A stretch of 64,000 bases of DNA from Duncaniella freteri. GTDB taxonomy: Bacteria > Bacteroidota > Bacteroidia > Bacteroidales > Muribaculaceae. The translations under genes and the position numbers were made by a program. Where the stretch lies: contig NZ_SJSA01000003.1 of the NCBI RefSeq assembly GCF_004766125.1, positions 1 through 64,000 of the forward strand, in the 5' to 3' direction. The notes beneath the pieces were generated by a model. It worked only from the letters and a program-made list of their open reading frames with translations, made no database searches and had not been told where the DNA came from. Of the stretch, positions 1 through 8,598 are shown piece after piece. Each line of letters opens with the position of its first letter. The first letter of the stretch is position 1.

Positions 1-418
1 CACGGCTATCAAGTAAACCCTTATTTCTTCGTAGGTGGCGGCGTTGGGTTTCACTTCATGCAGTCCTATAAGACCAAGGCATGGACATCTCACTCGATGA
101 ACGCGACTCAAAGGTAAGCATACCTTTGTTCGCAGACTTTCGAGGCACGTTCACCAAACGCAAGTTCGCCCCTTTCGTTGACCTCAAACTTGGCTACTTT
201 GTAACAACAACGATGGTTTCTATGGAAACATATCAGCAGGTTGTCGAATGCTGACGAAAGGCTCCCAAGCGATCTCTCTGTCAATCGGCTATACATACGA
301 GAAACTAGAGTTCGAGACATTCGACCGGTTCACCAGCTCAACCAGCATGAACTACACGCGCTCCCCCCGTAAACTCGACTGCGAAGGCATCTCCATCAAA
401 CTTGGTTATGAGTTCTAA
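1..418 (+). pseudogene. C-terminal part of an outer-membrane beta-barrel protein, frameshifted
   Basis: The 5' end lies outside the window. Joining the frames gives alternating hydrophobic/polar strands (YFFVGGGVGFHF, FVDLKLGYFV, ISLSIGYTYEKLEF) and a terminal GYEF; an aromatic last residue is the usual signal of an outer-membrane beta-barrel. Two single-base losses explain the breaks: one near 79-82 (GCAATGG read as GCATGG) and one near 205-212 (ACAAACAAC read as ACAACAAC). The likely role is a porin-like or OmpA-type barrel in the outer membrane; substrate unknown. The damage fits homopolymer read errors better than decay, because both repairs restore a coherent barrel. Confidence 0.6.
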
Positions 419-448
419 GTGTCACATTTGTCATAACATAAGTCCCTT

Positions 449-490
449 GCCATGCCTAATTGGCAGGCAAGAGGCTTTGGCATGGCTTTT
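449..490 (+). terminator. stem-loop terminator after the beta-barrel gene
   Basis: GCCATGCC (449-456) pairs with GGCATGGC (479-486) and is followed by TTTT. It lies 31 bases after the barrel stop codon. It also makes the upstream ATG at 452 an unlikely start for the next gene, favouring 509. Confidence 0.5.
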
Positions 491-508
491 GTAATAATTC
501 TTAGTATG

Positions 509-1216
509 GAAACAAAAGTAATTTCGCTTTTTGATACATATGATTTAAAGGCTCGATTTTTTCCTGCTTTTATCTTGGCCTGTGTCATAATATATCGTAT
601 TGCGGGATATGGGAGTATTCTATCCTATGAATCCTTTGTCAACTATTCTCAGACCCTCAGATTCATTTATGGATTCATTGGGCTATCTGTTGTTCTTTTA
701 TTCCTCTGGCCCATTTCAATGATAATTGCTAAACTCGGAGATTTGATGTCAAGGTTAATATATTTGAAGAATGGATTAGTGATAATGCCAACAACCGCCA
801 TGTTATTACCGAAACCTGCATCTCAGTTATCAAAAGAAGATAAAGACTTGAGGATTCGGATTAAACAGGATTACGACATGGACCTCCTTAGGAATCGAAA
901 ACATAACAAAGAAATAGTCGCTGAGATAGGATATGTTGTTAAACGCATAATAGAAAAAGTGCGAGATGAAAAATGGTGACATTAAATCTTACAAATTATG
1001 GAGTAATGAGGAATTTACTTGCTGTGTTTGCCATTTTAGTCTTTTTCGAACTTTGTATGCTGTTCTGTTTAATATATGATGAGATAACAATTTCATCTTT
1101 TTGTTCCGTTAGGAATGGCAATTTTAGCGTTTGTTATCGCCCTAATATTAATGCGGCATTACGGGAAAAGATATTCAGATGCAGTGTATACTGCGTTTCT
1201 AACTAAAACTAATTAA
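509..1216 (+). pseudogene. multi-pass membrane protein of the E2-E1-JAB/MBL cassette, frameshifted
   Basis: Reading across three frame changes gives one protein of about 235 residues with four hydrophobic segments: FPAFILACVIIYRIAGY, IYGFIGLSVVLLFLWPI, a segment near 1012-1080 (LLAVFAILVFFELCMLF) and one near 1112-1150 (MAILAFVIALIL). A charged cytosolic stretch lies between pairs two and three. The breaks fall at A or T runs near 970, 1010 and 1100. The stop is TAA at 1214-1216 and the next gene starts 2 bases later, so the genes look co-transcribed. I do not recognise the family. In a defence-like operon a membrane protein is often the effector, but that is inference. The ATG at 452 lies in the terminator stem, so 509 is preferred. 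Confidence 0.5.
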
Positions 1217-1218
1217 TA

Positions 1219-2363
1219 ATGACTCACAAAATTACTTTTTACCCTGTCGGTAATGGCGATTGCAATCTCATCAGCTTTAGCGATGGAGCTTCGATGATCG
1301 TAGATTGCAATTTCCGTCAGGAAGCAGAGGAAGAAGATTCTCCTTACTTTGATGTATGGAAGGAGCTAACCTCCGAGAAGTTAAATACCAAGTTTGGTTT
1401 GCCATTCGTAGATGCCTTTGTTCTAACCCATCCGGATCAAGACCATTGCCGAGGTTTTGCCGAAAAATTCTTTCTCAAAGATCCTCATAAGGATGCACCG
1501 TCTAAGTCGGAAAAAGATGACAAGCTCATTGTCATCGGTGAGCTATGGTATTCTCCACGTGTATTCTCAGAACACTCAAGAGAACTTTCTGATGATGCAA
1601 AGGCATTCAAAAAAGAAGCCGAACGTCGGATGAAGCTTTGGGAGAATAATGATGCCAACAAGAATAAGGATGGCAATCGTATAAGGATTATCGGTTATTT
1701 CGATGATGAAAAGATCAAGAATTTACCAGACTCCGTCAAAGCCTTTCCGGGAGATACAGTAAAATCTCTAAACGGATCAAGCCGCAAAGAATATCGTTTC
1801 TTCATTCATGCACCATTCAAAGATGATATTGAAGGGAATGATAGAAACTGTACCAGTATAGTATTCCAGATTAAATTTGATGTTGACAAGACATCCGATG
1901 TAGGAAAAGTTATTCTTGGCGGAGATGCTGAATGGAGAGTTTGGCGTAAGATTCAGGAAGCAACTGATGACGATACCAATTTGAAATGGAATATTTTCGA
2001 GGCTCCTCACCACTGCAGCTACACCTTCTTTTCGGATAGTCGCGATAATGAGCCGGAACAATCTGCGCTAAATTTTTTAGCATATAGGGAAGGCAACGGG
2101 TATATAGTGAGCAGTTCTAAGCTCATAAAGCCCAATACTGACAACCCTCCTTGTCAGAAGGCCAAGAATCGTTATCTGGATGCAATGGACGACAAAGAGG
2201 ATGAGGACTATTTCAAGTGTACACAACTAAAGATGACGAAGGTAATGAAGTGTATAACCCCGTAGTGTTTGAGATTGTGGCTGATGGAATAAAACCCGTT
2301 GTCAAAACAAAATCTGAAACCAAGGCGAACCGACATGCTACCACGCCTCACTATTATGGCTAA
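1219..2363 (+). CDS. ComEC-type metallo-beta-lactamase-fold protein (frameshift near its 3' end)
   Basis: The N-terminus reads FYPVGNGDCNLISF...MIVDC, followed by THPDQDHCRG, the metal-binding THxDxDH loop of the MBL fold. Later GGDAEWRVW and EAPHHCSYTF match the downstream Asp and His motifs of ComEC/Rec2-like MBL proteins. The fold normally supports hydrolysis, often of a phosphodiester. The open frame ends early at 2265; adding one A to the run near 2230 extends it to TAA at 2361-2363, about 381 residues, where it overlaps the ATG of the E2-E1-JAB gene by 8 bases. That tight coupling supports the extended end. Computational surveys of prokaryotic ubiquitin-like systems describe MBL proteins beside E1/E2/JAB genes; substrate unknown. 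Confidence 0.75.
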
Positions 2364-4510
2364 ATTCTCAGATAGTTTACCGACCATTGAGGAGGCTACG
2401 GCCTTTTCAACAGTAATAAACATTATCAACCAGTTTCTTGACGAATCCTTCAAGAAACTGGTTGCTTTGCCAGATGGCAGAATAGGTTATGTCTGTTCTG
2501 TTATTACTGGAGCAGCTTCTAATTCTAATTTGAAATATCGTGAACCGATTATAATAGCAAGCCCAAGGAATTCCGATATAGAGTCTCCTGAGATGACTTT
2601 GAATGTTTACCCTGACAGGCTGGATTTCCCATTTACATATTTCCTCTCATATAAACCCTAAGGAAGAGGGATTCCCTCGATCAATTTGTCTTGTTCGGGA
2701 AAACTTTAATGATTGGTATGCTGAGCATACATTTGAAGATTTTCTATGTCTCATAATCAAATGGTTTACTGATGCCAAAGACGGGAATCTTGTCAAAACC
2801 AAAGAGGGGGATCGCTGGGAGCCTTTTTTACCTTGGTGAGCCAGATTTATATTATTTCCGATTTCCTATGTTTGACAATACTCTTCAAACGTACGACGAC
2901 CCATTTCAATTGACATTTGAAATTGATTCTAAAACATTCAAAGGACCTCATGATTATAAATCTGATCCCGATAACGGAATTTTAGGATTGTTACTTTATA
3001 GGGGCGCCCAGCCGTCCTCTTAAAACATGGATTTATGACAGACCCCTGACAGTAGGTCAACTCTTAAATTTAATAGAGACATACGAGGTTTGGAATACAG
3101 ATTCTCTTATCAACAAAGTGAGAGAGTGTCGGGACAAGTACGAATATATATTTTTGCAAATTGGATTCTGTAGACCGATAAACATTATAGGAAAGACTAA
3201 TAAGGTAGATTACATTTGCTTTAAGGCTTCCGTTGATGCTATTGTCGAAAGAAAATTTGATGATAAGATTCAGTTGGTCCAAATAATAGATTTGCCAACT
3301 CCACAATTTGCACGAGGCCTGAGCAATACATCAGAAGATGTCGGCTCCAAAGATATTGCTATCATTGGTTGTGGAGCTATAGGAAGTAAATTAGCATACC
3401 ATCTTTTTAGAACTGGATTTGAGAAATTGACGCTTATAGATTCTGACCAGATGCTCCACATAACTACTTAAGACATGGCTTATCAATGGGAGGATTTTTG
3501 GATAATAAAGCCAAGCTGCTTAAAGAGTTTCTCAAAATAATGCTACCAAAATTTGGGGGGCAAATCAAATCGGTTGAAGAGGATGTTATACCAAAAATCA
3601 ACTCGAATAGTCTACATAACGATATAATAATCGATTGCACAGCATCTGCAATGCTTCTCCATGCTATGGATGATCATAGGCCAGATCTTTCCCAGTCGAT
3701 AGTCCGATTTGCAATATCTGATGGTGGAAAGGTCGGGTTGGTATATTTAACAGCACAAAAGGCGTGAGGCTTTCCGATTACTATATGTACCTTTTGCGTA
3801 TATGCGTCACAAATTCAGAATATGAGGAGGATTTTTGTCAATGGTTCAAGACTGAATCCAGTTACACTTTAGATAAAGTCCGTATTGGCGAAGGATGTCA
3901 TTCGAACACGATGGTTCTTGGAGATGATTTGATTTCTACCCATGCCGGAATTGCATCCAATTTGATTAGAAATCATAATTATAACAACCAGAATAACGAG
4001 ATATATCTATCTTTCTTAGACTATGATTGGCCAGGTTCATGCCATACAGATAGAATTTCTTTACCTGATTTTAAACAATACGATGTAGACTCATCCGAGT
4101 GGAAAGTCCGGCTTCCCAAAGACTTGGAAGATTTAATAAGGGTTCAATCACGTCGAGCTGGCAAAAATGAAACTGGAGGCTATCTTATGGGCTGTTGGGA
4201 TATTAAACGGAAAGTAGTATATATTCTACATACCTTCGTACCTACAGATATTCGAGGCACCCATTCAAAACTGACGTTAGGAACAGGAGGCTGGAAAAAT
4301 GAGATCGATAGGGTACAAAAATTGACATCAGGCTCTCTCAGATATATAGGAGATTGGCACTCACATCCTAAAGGTTCAACAAAAATGTCAAATATTGACG
4401 TTGAATCATGTGCGACTACCTTATATTCAGAGATGGACAACAATCGGTTCCTCTGTTTAATTTGTAATAATGACCAGCTGTCTTTCAATATCATATCGTT
4501 AAATACTTGA
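2356..4510 (+). pseudogene. E2-E1-JAB fusion (ubiquitin-type conjugation/deconjugation protein), frameshifted
   Basis: Five frame changes split one reading of about 715 residues. First domain: E2-like, with HINPKEEGFP followed by SICLVRENFNDWY; the Cys in ICL sits where E2 enzymes carry the catalytic Cys. Second: ThiF/E1-like adenylation domain with IAIIGCGAIGSKL (nucleotide-binding Gly-rich loop), LIDSD, then HNYLRH. Third: JAB/JAMM isopeptidase with ETGGYLMG and HSHPKGSTKMSNID, a complete HxH-x7-S-x2-D zinc site. Breaks lie near 2646, 2826, 3005, 3455 and 3750; several are mended by one base in a homopolymer (CCC read as CC near 3455, one T lost near 3750). Start 2356 overlaps the MBL gene. 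Role by family: attaching and removing a small protein or modifying a partner, as in type II CBASS Cap2/Cap3 and Bil systems. Confidence 0.75.
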
Positions 4511-4617
4511 GTTCAGTGATGATTGTCAGATAAAATTATGCGTCCGTTTGACTGCGATGCAGCTGTTGTCGTTACCCCTCAGGGAGCCGAGATTATTGTT
4601 TTAAAGATTATTAGAAG

Positions 4618-4684
4618 GTAATCTTAGTATATGAAACGCCCCGACAAGAGGGTGAGTCTTGTCAGGGCGTTGGGTGAGATTACC
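4618..4684. terminator. bidirectional terminator between convergent genes
   Basis: AACGCCCCGACAAG (from 4635) pairs with CTTGTCAGGGCGTT (to 4671), flanked by an outer inverted repeat GGTAATCT (4618-4625) / AGATTACC (4677-4684). It separates the plus-strand cassette from the minus-strand mobilisation genes. The rest of 4511-4686 shows no gene. Confidence 0.7.
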
Positions 4685-4686
4685 TC

Positions 4687-5199
4687 TTAGTAGAGGCGGA
4701 TGCAGGTGACGTCGGCTTCTTTGACGATGGCCGGGTTGTCAGGCTTGTCTTTGGAGAAGGCGAAAGCGAGGTGCTGGATGCGATGCTTGGGGCAGAGCTT
4801 CATGAGGAAGTTGGTGAACTTTTTCAGCTCGGCGGCGAGCCATTCTACATCGTTGGTCGAGGTGACTCCGCCGAGCAGCAACACGTTGTCGGGGAGATGT
4901 GCAGCTCCGTTTGTGGCTGTTAGGATTACGAGCGATACAGCAAACGTTGCATCTTCGGATGTAAGAGTGGCTCCATTGGTGTAGTCCTGATAGCGCAGTT
5001 TGGCTACCGGTGTACCGTAATTGTCGGCGAGATATTTCTCGATGTCGGCGAAGGCTGCTCTGAGGCGAGGGTCGCTTACGGATGCGATGCCGGTGGGCGG
5101 CTCTGCCTCAAGTGGGCTGTTGGCTGCCGAGGTCGCCTTGCGGCCAAAGATGGTTTTTACACGGGAGAGAAGTTGGTTGAGGTTGTTTGCTACTTTCAT
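4687..5199 (-). CDS. hypothetical protein, last gene of the mobilisation operon
   Basis: 170 residues, no membrane segment, start overlapping the preceding coiled-coil gene by 4 bases. The C-terminal part (LRYQDYTNG...LLLGGVTSTNDVEWLAAELKKF) looks like a mixed alpha/beta soluble domain. I do not recognise the family. Its place directly behind relaxase and coiled-coil genes suggests an accessory role in mobilisation or simply co-expression. Transcription ends at the hairpin just downstream. Confidence 0.65.
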   Translation of the reverse strand: MKVANNLNQLLSRVKTIFGRKATSAANSPLEAEPPTGIASVSDPRLRAAFADIEKYLADNYGTPVAKLRYQDYTNGATLTSEDATFAVSLVILTATNGAAHLPDNVLLLGGVTSTNDVEWLAAELKKFTNFLMKLCPKHRIQHLAFAFSKDKPDNPAIVKEADVTCIRLY

Positions 5200-5876
5200 T
5201 TTCTAGAATTTTTGTTGGTGTTTTGGGAATTGAGTTCGTTGATTTTTTCTTCGAGGCGTTGCTTTTGGTCGAGGGCGCGGGCAGTTTCCTGCACACGGTC
5301 TTCGTAGGCTTTCACCTCCGATTCGATATGCTTGACGCGCTCCGGGTCACGGAACCAGCTCTCGATGCTGTCGAGTCCTTCGGTCCCGACTCCGCCGTGC
5401 ATCAGGATGTAGTGATACTTGATGTCGGAGATTCGGGCCTTCTCGATGCGTGATTCCTGCCATATCGTAGTTGCGCCAAAGAAGATGAACGTGAATACCG
5501 CGATGAACATGGCGAGATAGACCTGCCATGATTCCGGGGCGATACGGATTGTCTTTTCAATCTTCTGCACCGGCGGATTGGCGGTGAAGTCATCAATTCT
5601 ATTGGTGATTTCGGTCTTCAGGTCGTTGACTTCGGTTGTCAGATTACTTCCTATTTCGCTGACCGTCTGCGTCTGGGTTTCGATGGATGTCTGCATCTCA
5701 TCGACTTTCTCGGTGACGGCTGACGTTATGGTTGTACCCATATTGTTCAGGTCGTCGGCGGTGGCGCAGTTGAGCTGCGACTCCTTGATTTCGGTACAGG
5801 TACCGCTGATGTTGCTGAGGTCTTCAGCGATGTTCTGGAGAATGTTCTCCTGAGAATTTTCAAAATTTTCTTTCAT
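5196..5876 (-). CDS. single-TM coiled-coil protein of the mobilisation operon
   Basis: 226 residues. Residues 1-105 are polar, with heptad-like spacing typical of coiled coil (LSNISGTCTEIKESQL, VDEMQTSIETQTQTV). One membrane helix follows (VYLAMFIAVFTFIFFGATTIW) and a second charged coiled-coil tail (RVQETARALDQKQRLEEKI). It sits 18 bases behind the relaxase gene, in the place where Bacteroidales mobilisable elements often carry small membrane proteins. A membrane anchor for the relaxosome is plausible but unproven. Confidence 0.65.
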   Translation of the reverse strand: MKENFENSQENILQNIAEDLSNISGTCTEIKESQLNCATADDLNNMGTTITSAVTEKVDEMQTSIETQTQTVSEIGSNLTTEVNDLKTEITNRIDDFTANPPVQKIEKTIRIAPESWQVYLAMFIAVFTFIFFGATTIWQESRIEKARISDIKYHYILMHGGVGTEGLDSIESWFRDPERVKHIESEVKAYEDRVQETARALDQKQRLEEKINELNSQNTNKNSRK

Positions 5877-5894
5877 GCTTTTTCGTTTTTGAAA

Positions 5895-6869
5895 TTACAA
5901 ACTTCTGCCTTTTTTTCTCTTTTGACGGCGTTTCATCTCGTTGATGAACGCCTCTTCTTCCGGGTCGTAGGCAGGTCCGACTTGGAAGATGCCGCCGATT
6001 GCGTTGCCGAGATTTTCGGCAATATCGGCTACGGCTTCTATGGCTTTGCCAATGGCGCCGGATTCCTGTTTGGGGTGGGATTGCATCTGTTTCGGAGCGG
6101 ATGCCGCCGGTTGAGCCTGACTGTTTTTATTCCTTTCGAGTGCCTTGCAGATTATCTCGTAAGAACATCTGCCGTCGCGGTCAATCTGCGAAGCCTTGAA
6201 CTTCCGGCCATCCTTCGTGTATGACAGTCCTTCGACTTCGGTCGAGTTCCGGCGGAATTTCTTTTTCACGGAGATGCCTTTCTGTGCCAGTTCGCGTTGG
6301 AAAGTAGTCCAGTCTTTGGCAGTCCGTTTGGCAGCCTGAACCGCGAGGTAGATCTCCTGACGGGTCTTCGAGCGTCCTTTAAGTCGCTCAGTTTTCACTT
6401 GGTCTTTGTTCAATCCGTAGGTCAGACCATACTTCTTTTTCATCTCGTCGCAGATTTCGTTGTTGCGGTAATACTCGAAACTGTCGCTTACGCATTTGCC
6501 GTCATTGTCCACTCGGTTATATACGATGTGGCAGTGCGGATGCTCCTTGTCGAGATGACGGGATATGATAAACTGGGTGTTTTTGATGCCCATTTTCTCC
6601 ATATATTCCAGAGCGAGTTTCACCATAAATTCATCGCTCATGCGCTCCGCGTCTTTCGGAGAATAGGACAACGAGATATGTCCGCACCAATGCTGAACGC
6701 GGTAGTTGAGATGTCTCTGACACTCAAAACCGTCGATAATATCTTTCGGTGTGTCGGTCAGCAGTCCCTCGGAATAAAGCAGACGAGCCTCTTTGTTTTT
6801 CTCTTTCAGCGCGAGTGCATACTCCACGCAGCCGGAAAAACAGCTTCCTTTAGTTATGCCTCCAATCAT
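5895..6869 (-). CDS. relaxase / mobilisation nuclease (MobA-BmgA type)
   Basis: 324 residues. The N-terminus MIGGITKGSCFSGCVEYAL and the motif DKEHPHCHIVYNRVDNDGK (His cluster near residues 110-125) match the Relaxase family (MobP-like) that nicks oriT and stays bound to the transferred strand. The usual catalytic Tyr is not obvious at the very N-terminus; several Tyr lie between residues 17 and 75. The C-terminal third is basic and ends in KRRQKRKKGRS. It overlaps mobC by 20 bases, so the two are translated together. The element therefore looks mobilisable rather than self-transmissible: no type IV secretion genes are in the window. Confidence 0.85.
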   Translation of the reverse strand: MIGGITKGSCFSGCVEYALALKEKNKEARLLYSEGLLTDTPKDIIDGFECQRHLNYRVQHWCGHISLSYSPKDAERMSDEFMVKLALEYMEKMGIKNTQFIISRHLDKEHPHCHIVYNRVDNDGKCVSDSFEYYRNNEICDEMKKKYGLTYGLNKDQVKTERLKGRSKTRQEIYLAVQAAKRTAKDWTTFQRELAQKGISVKKKFRRNSTEVEGLSYTKDGRKFKASQIDRDGRCSYEIICKALERNKNSQAQPAASAPKQMQSHPKQESGAIGKAIEAVADIAENLGNAIGGIFQVGPAYDPEEEAFINEMKRRQKRKKGRSL

Positions 6870-7215
6870 ACGACAGTCGTGTATAAAGAGTTTTTATTTC
6901 TTTGCTAAGACCTTTGAGAGACCACTCCACGAGCTTGAACCCCGCTTCGTTGGCCTTCTTCGCAAGCTGGTTCAGATTGTTCGCCATGCTCCCGATCTGA
7001 CGCAGAATCGCCATGTCATCGGGTGTGGCTACTGCCGTAACCTTGGCGTTGAGCAGAGCGTGGCGCCAGAAGTCGGATAGCTTTCTGCCGGATTTTCGAC
7101 AGTTCTCCTGCACGGTATGATACTGTTCTTCATTGAGCCGGACACTGACTACGTATGACTTGCCGGACTTCTCGGTTGCTCCCGGAGGAGCCTTCTTTCT
7201 TTTTGTGAAAGTCAT
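6850..7215 (-). CDS. MobC-like mobilisation accessory protein
   Basis: 121 residues. A basic start (TKRKKAPPGATEK) is followed by VSVRLNEEQYHTVQENCRKSGRKLSDFWRHALLN, a ribbon-helix-helix-type DNA-binding segment, and then IGSMANNLNQLAKKANEAG, the classic MobC C-terminal stretch. MobC proteins bind oriT and help the relaxase open the strands. First gene of the mob operon; the 185-base region upstream is the natural oriT candidate. Confidence 0.8.
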   Translation of the reverse strand: MTFTKRKKAPPGATEKSGKSYVVSVRLNEEQYHTVQENCRKSGRKLSDFWRHALLNAKVTAVATPDDMAILRQIGSMANNLNQLAKKANEAGFKLVEWSLKGLSKEIKTLYTRLSYDWRHN

Positions 7216-7400
7216 TGTCTTGGAATTTTGGAATTTGACATTGTGACCATCGGGAACGGACTCCAGCCACCCGGTAACGGAGGATGCAAGGTCGGAAATG
7301 TTTACATTGCCACTACCTTGCTATCCTCCTATTCTAGACAGAATATCCGGATACCGGCGCTGCCGATGGCTTCGCCATTTTCACTGCCGAGGGGCAGTGG
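7216..7400. other. non-coding region upstream of mobC, candidate oriT
   Basis: No gene fits here. It holds an inverted repeat CAAGGT/ACCTTG (about 7287-7320), a hairpin AATGGCGAAGCCAT-like segment near 7364-7380, and CACTGCC-GAGG-GGCAGTG (7382-7399). Inverted repeats just upstream of mobC-mobA are the usual arrangement of an oriT; the nick site cannot be fixed from sequence alone. Confidence 0.35.
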
Positions 7401-7811
7401 TCAGAACGATTTACTGATTAGAGTGAACCAGCCTTCATAGTTGGCAGCGTTATTGTCGAGGTGTTCATTGATGATGTGTTCGACAAAGTTGCTGACGCTG
7501 TAACCGGGACCGCCGAAGAATCGGGCAGTGCGCTCGACTCGGTCAAACGTGTCATTGCTGATGGCTACCTGATGCTTGTTGTCCTTGCCGAGTTTAATCG
7601 GGGCAAAGAAAGCGGTTCGGTAATCTTCAAGTTCGCTCTTGCGCTGCTTGGCGGTGGGACGGGTTGACTTGGGCTGAGCGGTTTCGCTCTGTCCTGCGAT
7701 TGGCTGGACATTGGAGTTGACGTGATTTTCCACAGTTTCGGAAAGATTTGAGTTGTTGAAAATATCAGTCACTTCAGATGACTGAGGATTTGAGATTTTT
7801 GATTGTGCCAT
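7401..7811 (-). CDS. DUF3408-family protein
   Basis: 136 residues. The first 55 are polar and low-complexity. The second half (KQRKSELEDYRTAFFAP...RVERTARFFGGPGYSVSNFVEHIINEHL) matches the DUF3408 proteins found in Bacteroidales conjugative and mobilisable elements. The C-terminal half resembles a ribbon-helix-helix fold, so DNA binding is likely. It lies one base from the Toprim-type gene and upstream of the mob genes, a recurrent order in this element type. Confidence 0.7.
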   Translation of the reverse strand: MAQSKISNPQSSEVTDIFNNSNLSETVENHVNSNVQPIAGQSETAQPKSTRPTAKQRKSELEDYRTAFFAPIKLGKDNKHQVAISNDTFDRVERTARFFGGPGYSVSNFVEHIINEHLDNNAANYEGWFTLISKSF

Positions 7812-7812
7812 T

Positions 7813-8598
7813 TTATTCAGATTTCAGTGAGCTTTCGCTCGGTTTGTATTCTTCGATGCCTACGAGTTCCAGCTGTAGCGCGTCAACGAGTTGTCGCAAT
7901 GCCGGATTTCGTTGCATCATTTGTTCAAGGATGCCGTGTGGAGTTTGCTCGGCTATCAGGAAGTCCGCAATGTCGAGACCTTGTTCACGCTGCTCATCGG
8001 TAGCCATCTGTTCAAGCGATTCAAACAGAGTTGCCTTTATTCCCGAATCATCGAATAGCGTCAGTTTCTTGCGCCAATCGTCGGTAGCGTTAAGGTCGGG
8101 CACAAGCATCACCTCTCTGCCTCGAAGTGCCTTGATTGCCTCGCGGTTGAGACAACTGCACTTGCCGCCTGTGGCGAGCCACAGATATTGCGGGAGGTAA
8201 TGGGTTGCGAGTATTGCCGTCTTTTCACTCTCCACAATGGCAACCGGTTTGTCGCGGATGTATGGGAGCAGATGCTCACCGAAGAAACATTGGGTTAACT
8301 TGAAATCGGGCAATCTTAACACTGAGTGTACCCAGTTGATGTGGGGGAACGGTTCCTGCACACGATGTCCGGTCAATCGGTCATACAGCATAATCTTACC
8401 ACCACGGACGTTACCGTCAGCCGAGATTTGCCAGAACACCGTGGCACCTTGCCAATGCTTCGATGTGCCTACGCGATACATTTCCATCAACCGCTGTGCT
8501 TCTTCACTTCCGATTATCGCCGCCACGAAAGCGAACAGATTGTTTCTGTCGTAGCCACGCATGGTGGCCGCTACCATTGCATCATCAATCCTGTTCAT
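7813..8598 (-). CDS. Toprim-type / DUF6371-like replication protein
   Basis: About 261 residues from the ATG at 8598 (MNRIDDAMVAATMRGYDRNNLF); a longer start at 8658 lies deep in the upstream gene and is less likely. The motifs AIVESEKTAILATHYLP and GREVMLVPDLNATDDWRKKL resemble the Glu and Asp-x-Asp signatures of Toprim domains in primases. It overlaps the DUF3987 gene by 14 bases, so the two are probably partners in initiating element replication. The exact family name is inferred. Confidence 0.65.
   Translation of the reverse strand: MNRIDDAMVAATMRGYDRNNLFAFVAAIIGSEEAQRLMEMYRVGTSKHWQGATVFWQISADGNVRGGKIMLYDRLTGHRVQEPFPHINWVHSVLRLPDFKLTQCFFGEHLLPYIRDKPVAIVESEKTAILATHYLPQYLWLATGGKCSCLNREAIKALRGREVMLVPDLNATDDWRKKLTLFDDSGIKATLFESLEQMATDEQREQGLDIADFLIAEQTPHGILEQMMQRNPALRQLVDALQLELVGIEEYKPSESSLKSE

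Noticed and set aside
452..508. Start of the membrane protein at 452
   Set aside because: It lies within the terminator stem-loop of the preceding gene; 509 gives a normal start.
509..4510. Cassette as a decayed pseudogene operon
   Set aside because: Catalytic motifs are intact in all domains and most breaks are one-base homopolymer changes, more likely consensus errors; not fully excluded.
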